53,887 bases of DNA. It comes from a bacterium. GTDB taxonomy: Bacteria; Patescibacteriota; Saccharimonadia; Saccharimonadales; Saccharimonadaceae. Positions 24,001-31,305 of this stretch are shown here, piece by piece. The notes beneath the pieces were generated by a model. It saw nothing but the letters and a program-made list of their open reading frames with translations, was not told the DNA's origin and made no database searches. The stretch lies in contig JAUIFG010000006.1 in NCBI GenBank assembly GCA_030429445.1, positions 1-53,887 on the forward strand, written 5' to 3'. The translations under genes were made by a program, and so were the position numbers. The first letter of the stretch is position 1; the number at the start of each line of letters is the position of its first letter.

Positions 24001-24133
24001 CGTTGTCTTGCGGGGCCTGTTCGGTATTACGCTCATCACGCCTCTTTGCCCAGAGCACTAACGAGATCACCGTAAACGCGATCACGCAAGTGGTGACGCC
24101 AGGTGTGGGTACGAACATTTCGTAAGTGTGCAT
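23978..24133 (-). CDS. 51 aa small membrane protein
   Basis: ATG 24133 is preceded by AAAAGGATTAAG, a good SD. The sequence has one hydrophobic segment (TTCVIAFTVISLVLW, residues 14-28), then a basic AKRRDERN and a polar acidic tail. A minus-strand TTGACA/AATAAT promoter lies upstream at 24168-24196 and the terminator hairpin spans its stop codon. Promoter, SD and terminator together make it credible despite its size. Function unknown. Confidence 0.62.
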   Translation of the reverse strand: MHTYEMFVPTPGVTTCVIAFTVISLVLWAKRRDERNTEQAPQDNEDPHTPK

Positions 24134-24167
24134 CTTAATCCTTTTGTTGAGGGACAACGATTACTTT

Positions 24168-24196
24168 ATTATTCTATTTGTAGTCTAAATTGTCAA
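24168..24196 (-). promoter_or_regulatory. promoter of the 51 aa membrane protein
   Basis: Minus strand TTGACA (24191-24196), 17 bases, AATAAT (24168-24173). Confidence 0.55.
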
Positions 24197-24294
24197 TGTA
24201 CAACACCTTAAAGTACTTCCGTTACTATTGCTAAAAACATGAATTTATGTAATGATAGTCAACGAACTTTAATAATTCAAGCACTTCTGTGAGG

Positions 24295-24333
24295 GCGGCG
24301 TTTTGCGTGCAAAATCTTGCACGTAGTACGCCG
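24295..24333 (+). promoter_or_regulatory. structured leader of the 237 aa gene
   Basis: Outer stem CGGCGT/ACGCCG, a symmetric 3-base internal loop, then inner stem GCGTGCAA/TTGCACGT around AATC: about 14 pairs in total. It lies some 70 bases before the GTG start. No known riboswitch class fits; it could be regulatory or stabilise the 5' end. Confidence 0.55.
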
Positions 24334-24403
24334 TTCTCAATGACAAGTTGAGATCACCGCTGCAAATCGCATCGGAGAAATCTACGGCAGAAGAAGGTCT
24401 AGT

Positions 24404-25117
24404 GTGGCCACAATCAAAGAGCTGTCCAGTATCACTGCTCAGCACAACGAAATCATCAAGCGAATCACTAACGGTTCACTTGATCCAGTAATTGTTAAGC
24501 GGGCACTTCAGGATGTTATTGAAGGCAAGTTCCACGGATCCAACTGGAACCCACCTATCTGGTGGCGAACGCCAGAACAGCAAATTGCGAGGGCTCGTGA
24601 ATTGTGGCCACGTACCGCACTTCCCAAACCGCCCGTGAATTTTGTACCACAGACCGAAACGGAAGTCTTGCTATTGCATGTTCCCGGCACATTTGAAGCT
24701 TTGTGGAGAAAGGTTATCGTTCCCGAGGGCAACGCTGGGCACTACTGGAATCCTATCAATCTTGATCAGCAAAGTCTGCGCCTTGCGCCCAACAAGCGTG
24801 AGTTCATAGAACCAGTCTGGCTAGGCTTTGATCCCGAACACGGCAAGGGCAAATCCCCCAATTCATTTTGGGGTAATGCAAATCTTGCTGCCAGTGAGGT
24901 TTTTTCGGCACTGATTCAATTTCCCGGTTGGAGCCTCTCGTGGTTAAATGACGCCTCGTCACCGAACCTCTCCGGCTATCAACTCAAATATGACGGAAGT
25001 TGGTCGGATGTACCGTGCGTATGTCAGCCAACTGATCATCATCAGCCCAGGCTGCATGTTGACTGGGCTGGATTCGCCGATTTCGACTGGGCCTCACCCA
25101 TCGTCAGGGAGTGCTGA
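24404..25117 (+). CDS. unknown 237 aa Trp/Pro-rich protein
   Basis: GTG start with AGAAGG six bases upstream. N-terminal helices (ITAQHNEIIKRITNG, then VKRALQDVIEGKF) precede a Trp-rich part (WNPPIWWRTPEQQ, LWPRTAL, FPGWSLSWLND) and a C-terminal stretch with two adjacent Cys (VPCVC). No signal peptide or membrane helix. The family is not recognised. It is a monocistronic unit with a long structured leader, a hairpin directly after the stop and a strong terminator, the same style as the 10-11 kb micro-operons. Confidence 0.72.
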   Translation: MATIKELSSITAQHNEIIKRITNGSLDPVIVKRALQDVIEGKFHGSNWNPPIWWRTPEQQIARARELWPRTALPKPPVNFVPQTETEVLLLHVPGTFEALWRKVIVPEGNAGHYWNPINLDQQSLRLAPNKREFIEPVWLGFDPEHGKGKSPNSFWGNANLAASEVFSALIQFPGWSLSWLNDASSPNLSGYQLKYDGSWSDVPCVCQPTDHHQPRLHVDWAGFADFDWASPIVREC

Positions 25118-25119
25118 GC

Positions 25120-25137
25120 TGGGGAATAAAATCCCCA
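25120..25137 (+). other. 3' hairpin after the 237 aa gene
   Basis: TGGGGA-ataaaa-TCCCCA, directly after the stop codon and about 80 bases before the real terminator. Confidence 0.6.
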
Positions 25138-25215
25138 AATGGTCGTAAGGGTTTCATGTCATAGATTTTTGGATCCGGACATGAGCGCTTTCGAGGTGTT
25201 ATTATAAGTTCCGTT

Positions 25216-25246
25216 ACGCCCCTGTGGAAACAGGGGCGTGTTTTTT
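25216..25246 (+). terminator. intrinsic terminator of the 237 aa gene
   Basis: acgcccctg / caggggcgt, nine perfect pairs with a six-base loop, followed by gtttttt. Confidence 0.92.
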
Positions 25247-25302
25247 ATGCACTTGCACGAAAACTTAGAGTCGGACTCTCTAGGTCTGCTGCCGTAGTAA
25301 TG

Positions 25303-26448
25303 CTATCGAGGGACGGTTAGCGGGCGTATGGCGTCACCATCGAATAGAAGTTCTTGTGCGTACGTACTGCGGTTGTGCATTTGTTCACGGTGATCAAATG
25401 CACCTTTGTGATAGTAAATGTAGTACCTGTCATTGTGCTCAACTACGGAACTATGGCCGATGTTGCCGATCAATTTGCCCTGTTGGTCACGCTGAGCACT
25501 GGCGATTGTATGTGCTTGCTGGTACTTGCGAGTTAACTCCCACACACTGTTGGCGGAGATATATTTAAGACCGTAGGCCTGATTGTAGAAATTATGGCTG
25601 TATATCATGTAGTACTGACCGTTTCGTTCAAATACATCCGGTGCTTCATTGATATTTCCATCACCAGCTACCGGTACGGCTACTGAATGATGCTCATAGG
25701 GGTCGTCCAGGTTGACGGAGGCTATGACGTTTTGTCCGTGTCCGTACCATGTATAGAATAGCCAGTTATCGCCATCTTTGGCACGGACGGTCTCGGGGTC
25801 GATACGCAAGGCAGATTCACAGCCATCGGCTGGACACTTACTAGATGTATGGGTGCGAGGATTATGAGGTCCTAGATGGATTTTGTGAGGTGCTCCAAAT
25901 ACCATATTGTTATCGGCTGCCTCGGCATAGAAGATCGCTTGGTCATTATGAGAATCTTCACAGGATTGATTTTCGTATATTTGTTTCGCGGTAAAATACA
26001 TCCGGTATTGCCCTTCTTTGGTTCGCATCATTGCTGGCGCCCATAAGTTGCAATAGTCATGCTTGCTATCCTGTACGTTGGCACTATAGGCACTTATGAG
26101 TTCATGACTTTTTAGATCAGGGGTGTGATATACCGGTATTATACTAGTGTCGATTTCGTTAGTTCCAGTCAAGTAGAATGAATCTTTGTGATCCTTGAGG
26201 ATATGAGGGTCGGCTAGTCGAGGCATGACGAGATGTTCGCTTGGTGTAGGTTGCCCATAACTTACAATAGACTCTATTGTGATGTCATCATGAAATGGTA
26301 GACCCTCAGGGGTATTCGTCTCTCCACCCAAACAAGAAATAGCCATGCTAGATATTGCCAGCGTACCGACTGCACGAACTACACGTTTACGTAATACTTC
26401 GCGCCACGTTGACTGCCTAGGTTCGATATCTCTCGACTCCCTGTGCAT
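25303..26448 (-). CDS. GH43-like secreted glycoside hydrolase lipoprotein
   Basis: 381 aa from ATG 26448, with TACAAT eight bases upstream (near-leaderless). The basic N-region contains RKR, then a hydrophobic segment ending SSMAISC, a plausible lipobox, so the protein is probably membrane-anchored outside the cell. The rest fits a five-bladed beta-propeller of family 43: MPRLADPHIL near the N-terminus (candidate catalytic Asp), WAPAMM, and INEAPDVFERNGQYYMIYS (candidate acid Glu). Such enzymes cut arabinan or xylan side chains; substrate and activity are inferred. Confidence 0.72.
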   Translation of the reverse strand: MHRESRDIEPRQSTWREVLRKRVVRAVGTLAISSMAISCLGGETNTPEGLPFHDDITIESIVSYGQPTPSEHLVMPRLADPHILKDHKDSFYLTGTNEIDTSIIPVYHTPDLKSHELISAYSANVQDSKHDYCNLWAPAMMRTKEGQYRMYFTAKQIYENQSCEDSHNDQAIFYAEAADNNMVFGAPHKIHLGPHNPRTHTSSKCPADGCESALRIDPETVRAKDGDNWLFYTWYGHGQNVIASVNLDDPYEHHSVAVPVAGDGNINEAPDVFERNGQYYMIYSHNFYNQAYGLKYISANSVWELTRKYQQAHTIASAQRDQQGKLIGNIGHSSVVEHNDRYYIYYHKGAFDHREQMHNRSTYAQELLFDGDAIRPLTVPR

Positions 26449-26476
26449 TATGCTACATTGTAGCACTCATTTGAGA

Positions 26477-26740
26477 CTATTTCTGTTTCCAGCGCTCTAA
26501 TCGTGGCAATTGGCGTTTGGCAAGCCAACGAAGTGGCTTTGGCCATCCCTCTTTTATAAGGGCTTCCTCAACAATTTGCTTCATGTCATCAAACTTTAAC
26601 TTGGGTTGTCGGAATTTGCCATTTTTGTAGCATAGACTGCAATATGTATCAGACTTACTTCCATTTGCCTCTGTGCCACGACAATCACCAGCTTTTTTTG
26701 TGCGTAATGGCATACCACAACTTTGACACTGTTTGTTCAT
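26477..26740 (-). CDS. zinc-ribbon domain protein
   Basis: 87 aa from ATG 26740; the GTG at 26746 is an alternative. Cys5 and Cys8 (CQSCGMPL), Cys20 (DCRGTEANGSKSDTYC), Cys34 and Cys37 (CSLC) with YKNGKF match the putative zinc-ribbon family PF12674. The C-terminal half is basic and helical. Members occur across bacteria without defined function; nucleic-acid or protein binding is possible. Confidence 0.8.
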   Translation of the reverse strand: MNKQCQSCGMPLRTKKAGDCRGTEANGSKSDTYCSLCYKNGKFRQPKLKFDDMKQIVEEALIKEGWPKPLRWLAKRQLPRLERWKQK

Positions 26741-26795
26741 ACACACATGTTAGCATACTAAATTCTCCCGTTAAGTATCATTATCAGGATTATAT

Positions 26796-26824
26796 TAAAA
26801 ATCCGGGATCGTTAGACCCCGGAT
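26796..26824 (-). terminator. intrinsic terminator after the ABC exporter permease
   Basis: Minus strand ATCCGGGG ... TCCCGGAT followed by TTTTTAATA, six bases past the permease stop. Confidence 0.88.
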
Positions 26825-26829
26825 ATACT

Positions 26830-28455
26830 TTACTCCGTGACAAGATCACGCTGTCTGTAGAGGGCTAACCCTGCGGTTAGTAACCCGACTGCAATAGCGG
26901 TCATTATCCAGAGTGGCGTGAAATCAACTGCTTCGGCTGGTATCGCTGGCGTATGCGTAAATGGCGATACGTTTAGTACCCACTCCGGTAGTTTCAGCAC
27001 GACACCCAGCTGATAGATAACCAGGCATGCACCCAGTGATGTCCAAACCAGCGGTGTGTACAATCGAGGGAGTAACCCGAATAGCACCGTAGCCAGTCCT
27101 ACGAATACGGCAATCGCAGGGATGCCAACGAGGATAGCTAGTCCCATATTCCACGTTTGATTCCATACATCATTTGAGATAAGACCATACGTCAAACCGG
27201 CCGCTATACCAGTTGCGTACAGAATTACCCCAGAGCTAACAATTGCGAATGTTGCGTAGCCTATCACCCATCTCAACCGACTATGCGGAGTCGAGAGCAT
27301 TAGCTCCAGGCGTCCACTGGTTTCCTCGGCTTGAATACGCGATATGATTTGCAGCGCATATGCTGTAACGGTTACGCCGATGATGGCAAACATTGCCGCG
27401 AACATGATGTCCGCACTACTACCGCCGTATGCCATCAAGATCTCGCGCATTGTTTCATTGCCTTCTATAAGGGCTTTGAACTCTTCAACAATTGCGCCAA
27501 CCGTGACACCCATAACAACCATGGCTACACACCATGACGTGAAAGCCACGCGGTTCAGTCGCCATATCAGGCCAAGCGGACTAAGCAGCATGCGTGAAGC
27601 ATGAGCCTTGCCAGGCTTAGAAACAAACGTACTGCCACCCATGTCACGCTGTGATAGCAGAGCGTAGGCACCCGCGATGAGAGCCGCGATGCCAAGTAGT
27701 AGTAATCCTAGCGGCCATACTTGTTCGCCATCCGAGAACGGCATAGTATTTGTCACCCAGCCCAGCGGGCTAAAATATGACAACCATCCTGTCTCGGCAC
27801 CTAGGCCGTTTGTATCAACTTTGCCAGAAGCGTCACCTATGCCGCGGACAAGCCACGACACGGCCAATACCAGTGAAGCAAAACCGCTAGCGCTACGCGC
27901 ATTTTCGAATAGCTGCGCCGTTACGGCGGCCACGCCTGCAAAAAACATTCCCATCAGTCCAACGCCGACGCTATACAGCATGGCGCCTTCGATAGCAAAA
28001 TCGTTCGCGAGGTATGTTACGAAGATTCCCAGTGCAAATACGACGTTCACAACAACTGCCAGCATGAGAGTAGACGTCAAACCGGCCTGCCTGCCAACAG
28101 TTAATGACCGTATAACTTCTTCTCTACCCGCCTCTTCGTTCTTGCGCGTATGCCGTACAACTAGAAAAATGTTTGTCAGACAAACCATCACCACTAGTAA
28201 CATAAACGTCTCTATAATGGTGATTTCACCGATGCTCGGTCCTGTCAACACTCCGCCGAGCAGCCTTCCTGCTAGGCTTGGTGCGGTGGTCGCAGCATAC
28301 AACGTAATCTGTTCGACCGTATTGTACGCGCCCTTCAGGCTCTCGAGCGACACGTACATCAGCGCAATGGTCAGGCCGATCCATAGTGGCAGCTTCCATC
28401 TGTCCAGCCTCAGCTGAAGCTGGAAAAGCCTCTTGGTTCCTTTCAGCCCCTCCAT
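26830..28455 (-). CDS. ABC-2 exporter permease (COG3559-like)
   Basis: 541 aa with about 12 hydrophobic segments in two similar halves, typical of the large permeases annotated as exporters of polyketide antibiotics in Actinobacteria. The first half ends near residue 255 and the second begins with RLNRVAFTSWCVAMVVMG. A cytoplasmic LELMLSTPHSRLRW segment between helices is a typical coupling region. It follows the ATPase gene by one base. Base composition looks more GC-rich than its neighbours. Substrate unknown. Confidence 0.87.
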   Translation of the reverse strand: MEGLKGTKRLFQLQLRLDRWKLPLWIGLTIALMYVSLESLKGAYNTVEQITLYAATTAPSLAGRLLGGVLTGPSIGEITIIETFMLLVVMVCLTNIFLVVRHTRKNEEAGREEVIRSLTVGRQAGLTSTLMLAVVVNVVFALGIFVTYLANDFAIEGAMLYSVGVGLMGMFFAGVAAVTAQLFENARSASGFASLVLAVSWLVRGIGDASGKVDTNGLGAETGWLSYFSPLGWVTNTMPFSDGEQVWPLGLLLLGIAALIAGAYALLSQRDMGGSTFVSKPGKAHASRMLLSPLGLIWRLNRVAFTSWCVAMVVMGVTVGAIVEEFKALIEGNETMREILMAYGGSSADIMFAAMFAIIGVTVTAYALQIISRIQAEETSGRLELMLSTPHSRLRWVIGYATFAIVSSGVILYATGIAAGLTYGLISNDVWNQTWNMGLAILVGIPAIAVFVGLATVLFGLLPRLYTPLVWTSLGACLVIYQLGVVLKLPEWVLNVSPFTHTPAIPAEAVDFTPLWIMTAIAVGLLTAGLALYRQRDLVTE

Positions 28456-28456
28456 A

Positions 28457-29365
28457 CTAGGCCTCCTTGTTATCGGTATCGTAATGCTTGATAAACAGGT
28501 TCTCTAGAGACTGAGGTTCACACGTTAGGCGGTCTAAGCCGTAGCTAGACAGGTGTTTGACAGCTGTATCCAAATGCTCATTGTCGACAGCAAAATGTAC
28601 AGTATTGCCATTGACAACTAGGTCGTGCACGCCCTCCAGCTTATCAAACCCGGCTGGCTTTTTATGAAGCTTAGCCTTGACGGTCTGTTGTCCGAGATGA
28701 CGCATATCATCTAGTACACCCTGCTCCACGGTTTTGCCATCACGTATGATCGTCACGCTATCGGCCAGTGCTTCCACCTCCGCCAGTATGTGGCTGGAGA
28801 GTAAAACCGTTTTGCCTCCGTGCTTGAGCTCTTTTACGTATCGCTGAAAAACCGATTCCATCAGCGGGTCAAGCCCGCTTGTCGGTTCATCCAGAATATA
28901 CAGCTCGGCATTGGATGTCAGAGCCGCGATTAAAGCGACTTTCTGACGATTGCCTTTTGAATACGTCCGGCATTTTTTGCGTGGGTCCAGTTGAAAATCA
29001 TCCAACAGTTGCTTTCGCCGTTTCTTGTCTATTCCGCCGCGCAAGCTACAAAATAGGTCGATGACTTCACCACCGGTAAGGTTGGGCCACAGCCCTACAT
29101 CGCCAGGCACGTAGCTCAGCCGCTCATGCAGTTTGACAGCCCGGCTCCACGGGTCTTCTCCAAACAGCTTAACGTCGCCACCGCTCTTGCGCAGTTCACC
29201 TAGCAGTACACGAATCGTCGTCGATTTACCGCTACCGTTCGGTCCCAAAAATCCATGAACCTCACCCTTGGTTACGGTCAGATCCAGCCCATCCAGAGCC
29301 TTGACGGCTCCAAACTTTTTCTCCAGTCTCTTGACTTTGATGACATTTGAATCTCTGTTTGACAC
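28457..29365 (-). CDS. ABC transporter ATP-binding protein
   Basis: 302 aa from GTG 29365 with AGGAGG upstream. Walker A is GPNGSGKST (41-49), Q-loop near YVPGDVG, Walker B LYILDEPTSGLDPL, H-loop LLSSHILAE. The signature is YSKGNRQK instead of LSGGQ, common in drug-exporter ATPases. The C-terminal ~80 residues form the extra domain seen in DrrA/CcmA-like proteins. It pairs with the downstream permease to export an unknown compound. Confidence 0.93.
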   Translation of the reverse strand: MSNRDSNVIKVKRLEKKFGAVKALDGLDLTVTKGEVHGFLGPNGSGKSTTIRVLLGELRKSGGDVKLFGEDPWSRAVKLHERLSYVPGDVGLWPNLTGGEVIDLFCSLRGGIDKKRRKQLLDDFQLDPRKKCRTYSKGNRQKVALIAALTSNAELYILDEPTSGLDPLMESVFQRYVKELKHGGKTVLLSSHILAEVEALADSVTIIRDGKTVEQGVLDDMRHLGQQTVKAKLHKKPAGFDKLEGVHDLVVNGNTVHFAVDNEHLDTAVKHLSSYGLDRLTCEPQSLENLFIKHYDTDNKEA

Positions 29366-29670
29366 GACTTTCCTCCTAATTCGAGACGGTATGTTGTTAA
29401 ACTCATTCTAACATAGCCATTGATTTCACATCTAATAGGTGCGGGCCTTGGGTGGCCTGCTCGTACGGTTTCCCATAGGCAGTTACCGATTATAGCATGC
29501 CTACCTTCGTTTTTTCTTCTACTCTTTGATGGTTAGATTATTGCGGCTTTCGGACACTCTTTGTTATCGAGCTTAGATCTTTGCGTCTTGCTAAAGCAAT
29601 CCGTGACCTGGGTTTGATGCATAGAACACGAGCCAAGCTGAAGACCCGACGCAAGGTCGGGCCGTAAACT
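29366..29670 (-). promoter_or_regulatory. leader region of the ABC exporter; no gene seen
   Basis: About 305 bases without a credible ORF. An extended -10 on the minus strand (TGC-TATAAT, TATAAT at 29489-29494) would give a ~120-base leader. Near its 3' end the sequence contains TGTTA and TAACA half-sites nine bases apart (within 29390-29420), a possible operator. The hairpin CCCGAC/GTCGGG at 29645-29661 may end tRNA-Trp transcription. I see no known riboswitch. Confidence 0.4.
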
Positions 29671-29745
29671 TGGCAGGGGCACTAGGAATCGAACCTAGAT
29701 CTAAGGTTTTGGAGACCTTTATACTAGCCGTTGTACTATGCCCCT
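29671..29745 (-). tRNA. tRNA-Trp(CCA)
   Basis: Acceptor AGGGGCA pairs with TGCCCCT, discriminator G, CCA encoded. The anticodon loop CTCCAAA gives anticodon CCA. The TTCGATT T-loop is intact. It lies 29 bases after ccdA on the same strand. In most bacteria it directly precedes secE; here secE is 12 kb further on. Confidence 0.97.
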
Positions 29746-29774
29746 TTACACTAAAATATTGTACCACAACGGGG

Positions 29775-30494
29775 TTACATCAGGTCGTTTTCGAGCTGAG
29801 TAATTGGATCGTACCATCCTTGTTCTAGCACAAAAGCCTGGAATTGTCGGTCGAGACCTGTGATGATGGCAAAACCAACGACAACAAATAGAATGCCTAT
29901 TGTTTTTGGCAACCAGCCCTTTGGATTGTTGAGTGCACGTAATTTACCGAGTACGGCTTGACCAATGTAGGCGATTGCGAGCAGCGTTACAGCCATACCG
30001 ATTGCATAGGTAACGAGGTATATGAGGCCAAGGCTGAAATCTGCTGGAATTACAGCTGCAACAATGAATGCAAATGTAGGGCTACAGCTTGCAAACACTG
30101 GCCCAAGTGCCGCACCGGTAAGAATTGCGCCACCCGTACCCTGATGTTTATTCGCAGAAGCCAATTCTCGATTTGCAAGCATGGGCAATCGTAGAAGTCC
30201 GGTCAATTTTTCCCAGATAGGCACGCCCAGGTAATGTAGGCCAAGGAGAACAACTATTCCTCCAGAAACAGCTTGCCAAAACATCTGATCTACGCCCAGT
30301 AGTACTGTTGAGACGCGCAGTAGTAATGTAAAGACAACGACAGAGACTACCAAACTACCTGTAATAATAAGTGGTCGACGCCAATCACGCTTGCCAACGA
30401 CAGATCCGCCAAGTATGACAGGTAGAAATATTAAGACACAAGGGGCTGTAACGGTCAGAACGCCCGCGAGAAATGAAAGTACCAGCAGTACCAC
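29775..30494 (-). CDS. ccdA: CcdA-type thiol-disulfide membrane transporter
   Basis: 239 aa, six or more hydrophobic segments. Cys19 (TVTAPCVLIFLP) and Cys137 (GPVFASCSPTFAF) in the first and fourth helices are the redox pair that carries electrons across the membrane in CcdA/DsbD proteins. The GTG start overlaps the thioredoxin stop (TAGTG at 30494), so the pair is translated together. It likely keeps the partner thioredoxin reduced. No cytochrome c genes are visible, so another role, such as isomerising disulfides in exported proteins, is likely. Confidence 0.88.
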   Translation of the reverse strand: MVLLVLSFLAGVLTVTAPCVLIFLPVILGGSVVGKRDWRRPLIITGSLVVSVVVFTLLLRVSTVLLGVDQMFWQAVSGGIVVLLGLHYLGVPIWEKLTGLLRLPMLANRELASANKHQGTGGAILTGAALGPVFASCSPTFAFIVAAVIPADFSLGLIYLVTYAIGMAVTLLAIAYIGQAVLGKLRALNNPKGWLPKTIGILFVVVGFAIITGLDRQFQAFVLEQGWYDPITQLENDLM

Positions 30495-31006
30495 TATTTA
30501 TCCAATAAGTTAGTTTTTACAGAAGCAAAAGTCGGTTCGTCATAGGCAACGTATTTTTTAATTAAATCCCCATTGCCATCTATTGTTACGAGTGTTGTTT
30601 GAATAGTTACTCCATATTTTTGGCGGAGTGTTTGATTGGTATCGTAGTCGACCTTAAAGATTGTGACATTGTCGGGTAGCTGTACGGCTTTTATGTCGTT
30701 TTCGAGCGCTCGACACTGTGGGCACCACGGAGCGTGGAAGAAAAGAACCTTTGTGCCAGTCGTGGATGCAACTTTGTCTGTAGAATAATCAACGTACGAG
30801 CCCTTCACGACCTGCATATCGTCTGCATCTACCTTTGTTTCTGGTGGTTGCGTTGTTGAATCAGCTGGCTTGCTAGACGTGTCCGTGGACTGATTTGCTG
30901 ACTGATCTACTGCAGGAACAGCTGGATCCGATGAGTTTAATACATAAACGAGGGCGGCGCCTACAACCGCAACTACCACTAATAAAATAGCTAGTTTAAT
31001 CTTCAT
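30494..31006 (-). CDS. membrane-anchored thioredoxin-like protein
   Basis: 170 aa. One N-terminal transmembrane helix (about 4-23), a Ser/Thr/Pro-rich linker (25-60), then a thioredoxin domain with the active site WCPQC (Cys95, Cys98) and the cis-Pro region replaced by TIQTTLVTI (Thr instead of Pro). TATACT six bases before the ATG indicates a leaderless message. It is coupled to ccdA. Inferred role: extracytoplasmic disulfide reductase or isomerase. Confidence 0.88.
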   Translation of the reverse strand: MKIKLAILLVVVAVVGAALVYVLNSSDPAVPAVDQSANQSTDTSSKPADSTTQPPETKVDADDMQVVKGSYVDYSTDKVASTTGTKVLFFHAPWCPQCRALENDIKAVQLPDNVTIFKVDYDTNQTLRQKYGVTIQTTLVTIDGNGDLIKKYVAYDEPTFASVKTNLLDK

Positions 31007-31012
31007 ATATTT

Positions 31013-31018
31013 AGTATA
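31013..31018 (-). promoter_or_regulatory. -10 box of the thioredoxin-ccdA operon
   Basis: Minus-strand TATACT, six bases from the ATG at 31006; no SD. Confidence 0.5.
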
Positions 31019-31036
31019 GCACTTTTGGTGGGTCTA

Positions 31037-31246
31037 CTAAGACTTACGTGCTTTGACTTCGTTTCGGCCAAGGCTCTTTTTTGTCTCTTTATAGAGAGCA
31101 TGCTTACGAGCAATTGGGTCGTATTTACGAAGTTCAGTCTTTTCTGTTTGTTTATTACTTTTCGACGTGTAATACGTACGATGACCGCTGAGCTCGCTCA
31201 CCAGTCCAATCAACTTTCGTTTTGACTTTGAATTCTTTCTTGCCAT
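31037..31246 (-). CDS. rpmG: 50S ribosomal protein L33 (Cys-free form)
   Basis: 69 aa. The core YYTSKSNKQTEKTELRKYDP and RKHALYKETK are diagnostic of bL33. None of the four zinc-ligand Cys of the C+ form is present. The N-terminus (MARKNSKSKRKLIG) is basic and about 12 residues longer than usual. It keeps its ancestral place upstream of tRNA-Trp on the minus strand. Confidence 0.9.
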   Translation of the reverse strand: MARKNSKSKRKLIGLVSELSGHRTYYTSKSNKQTEKTELRKYDPIARKHALYKETKKSLGRNEVKARKS

Positions 31247-31305
31247 TTGTAATACACCTATATTTTTACAACTTTACCTACTCTAGCACAAAAATTTAGT
31301 TTTGA

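Noticed and set aside
27677-28417. 246-codon plus-strand ORF
   Set aside because: Antisense to the ABC permease; Ser/Pro/Thr-rich composition typical of the reverse frame of a GC-rich membrane-protein gene.
29532-29620. 29-codon minus-strand frame near tRNA-Trp
   Set aside because: No SD or hydrophobic or recognisable pattern; more likely non-coding spacer.
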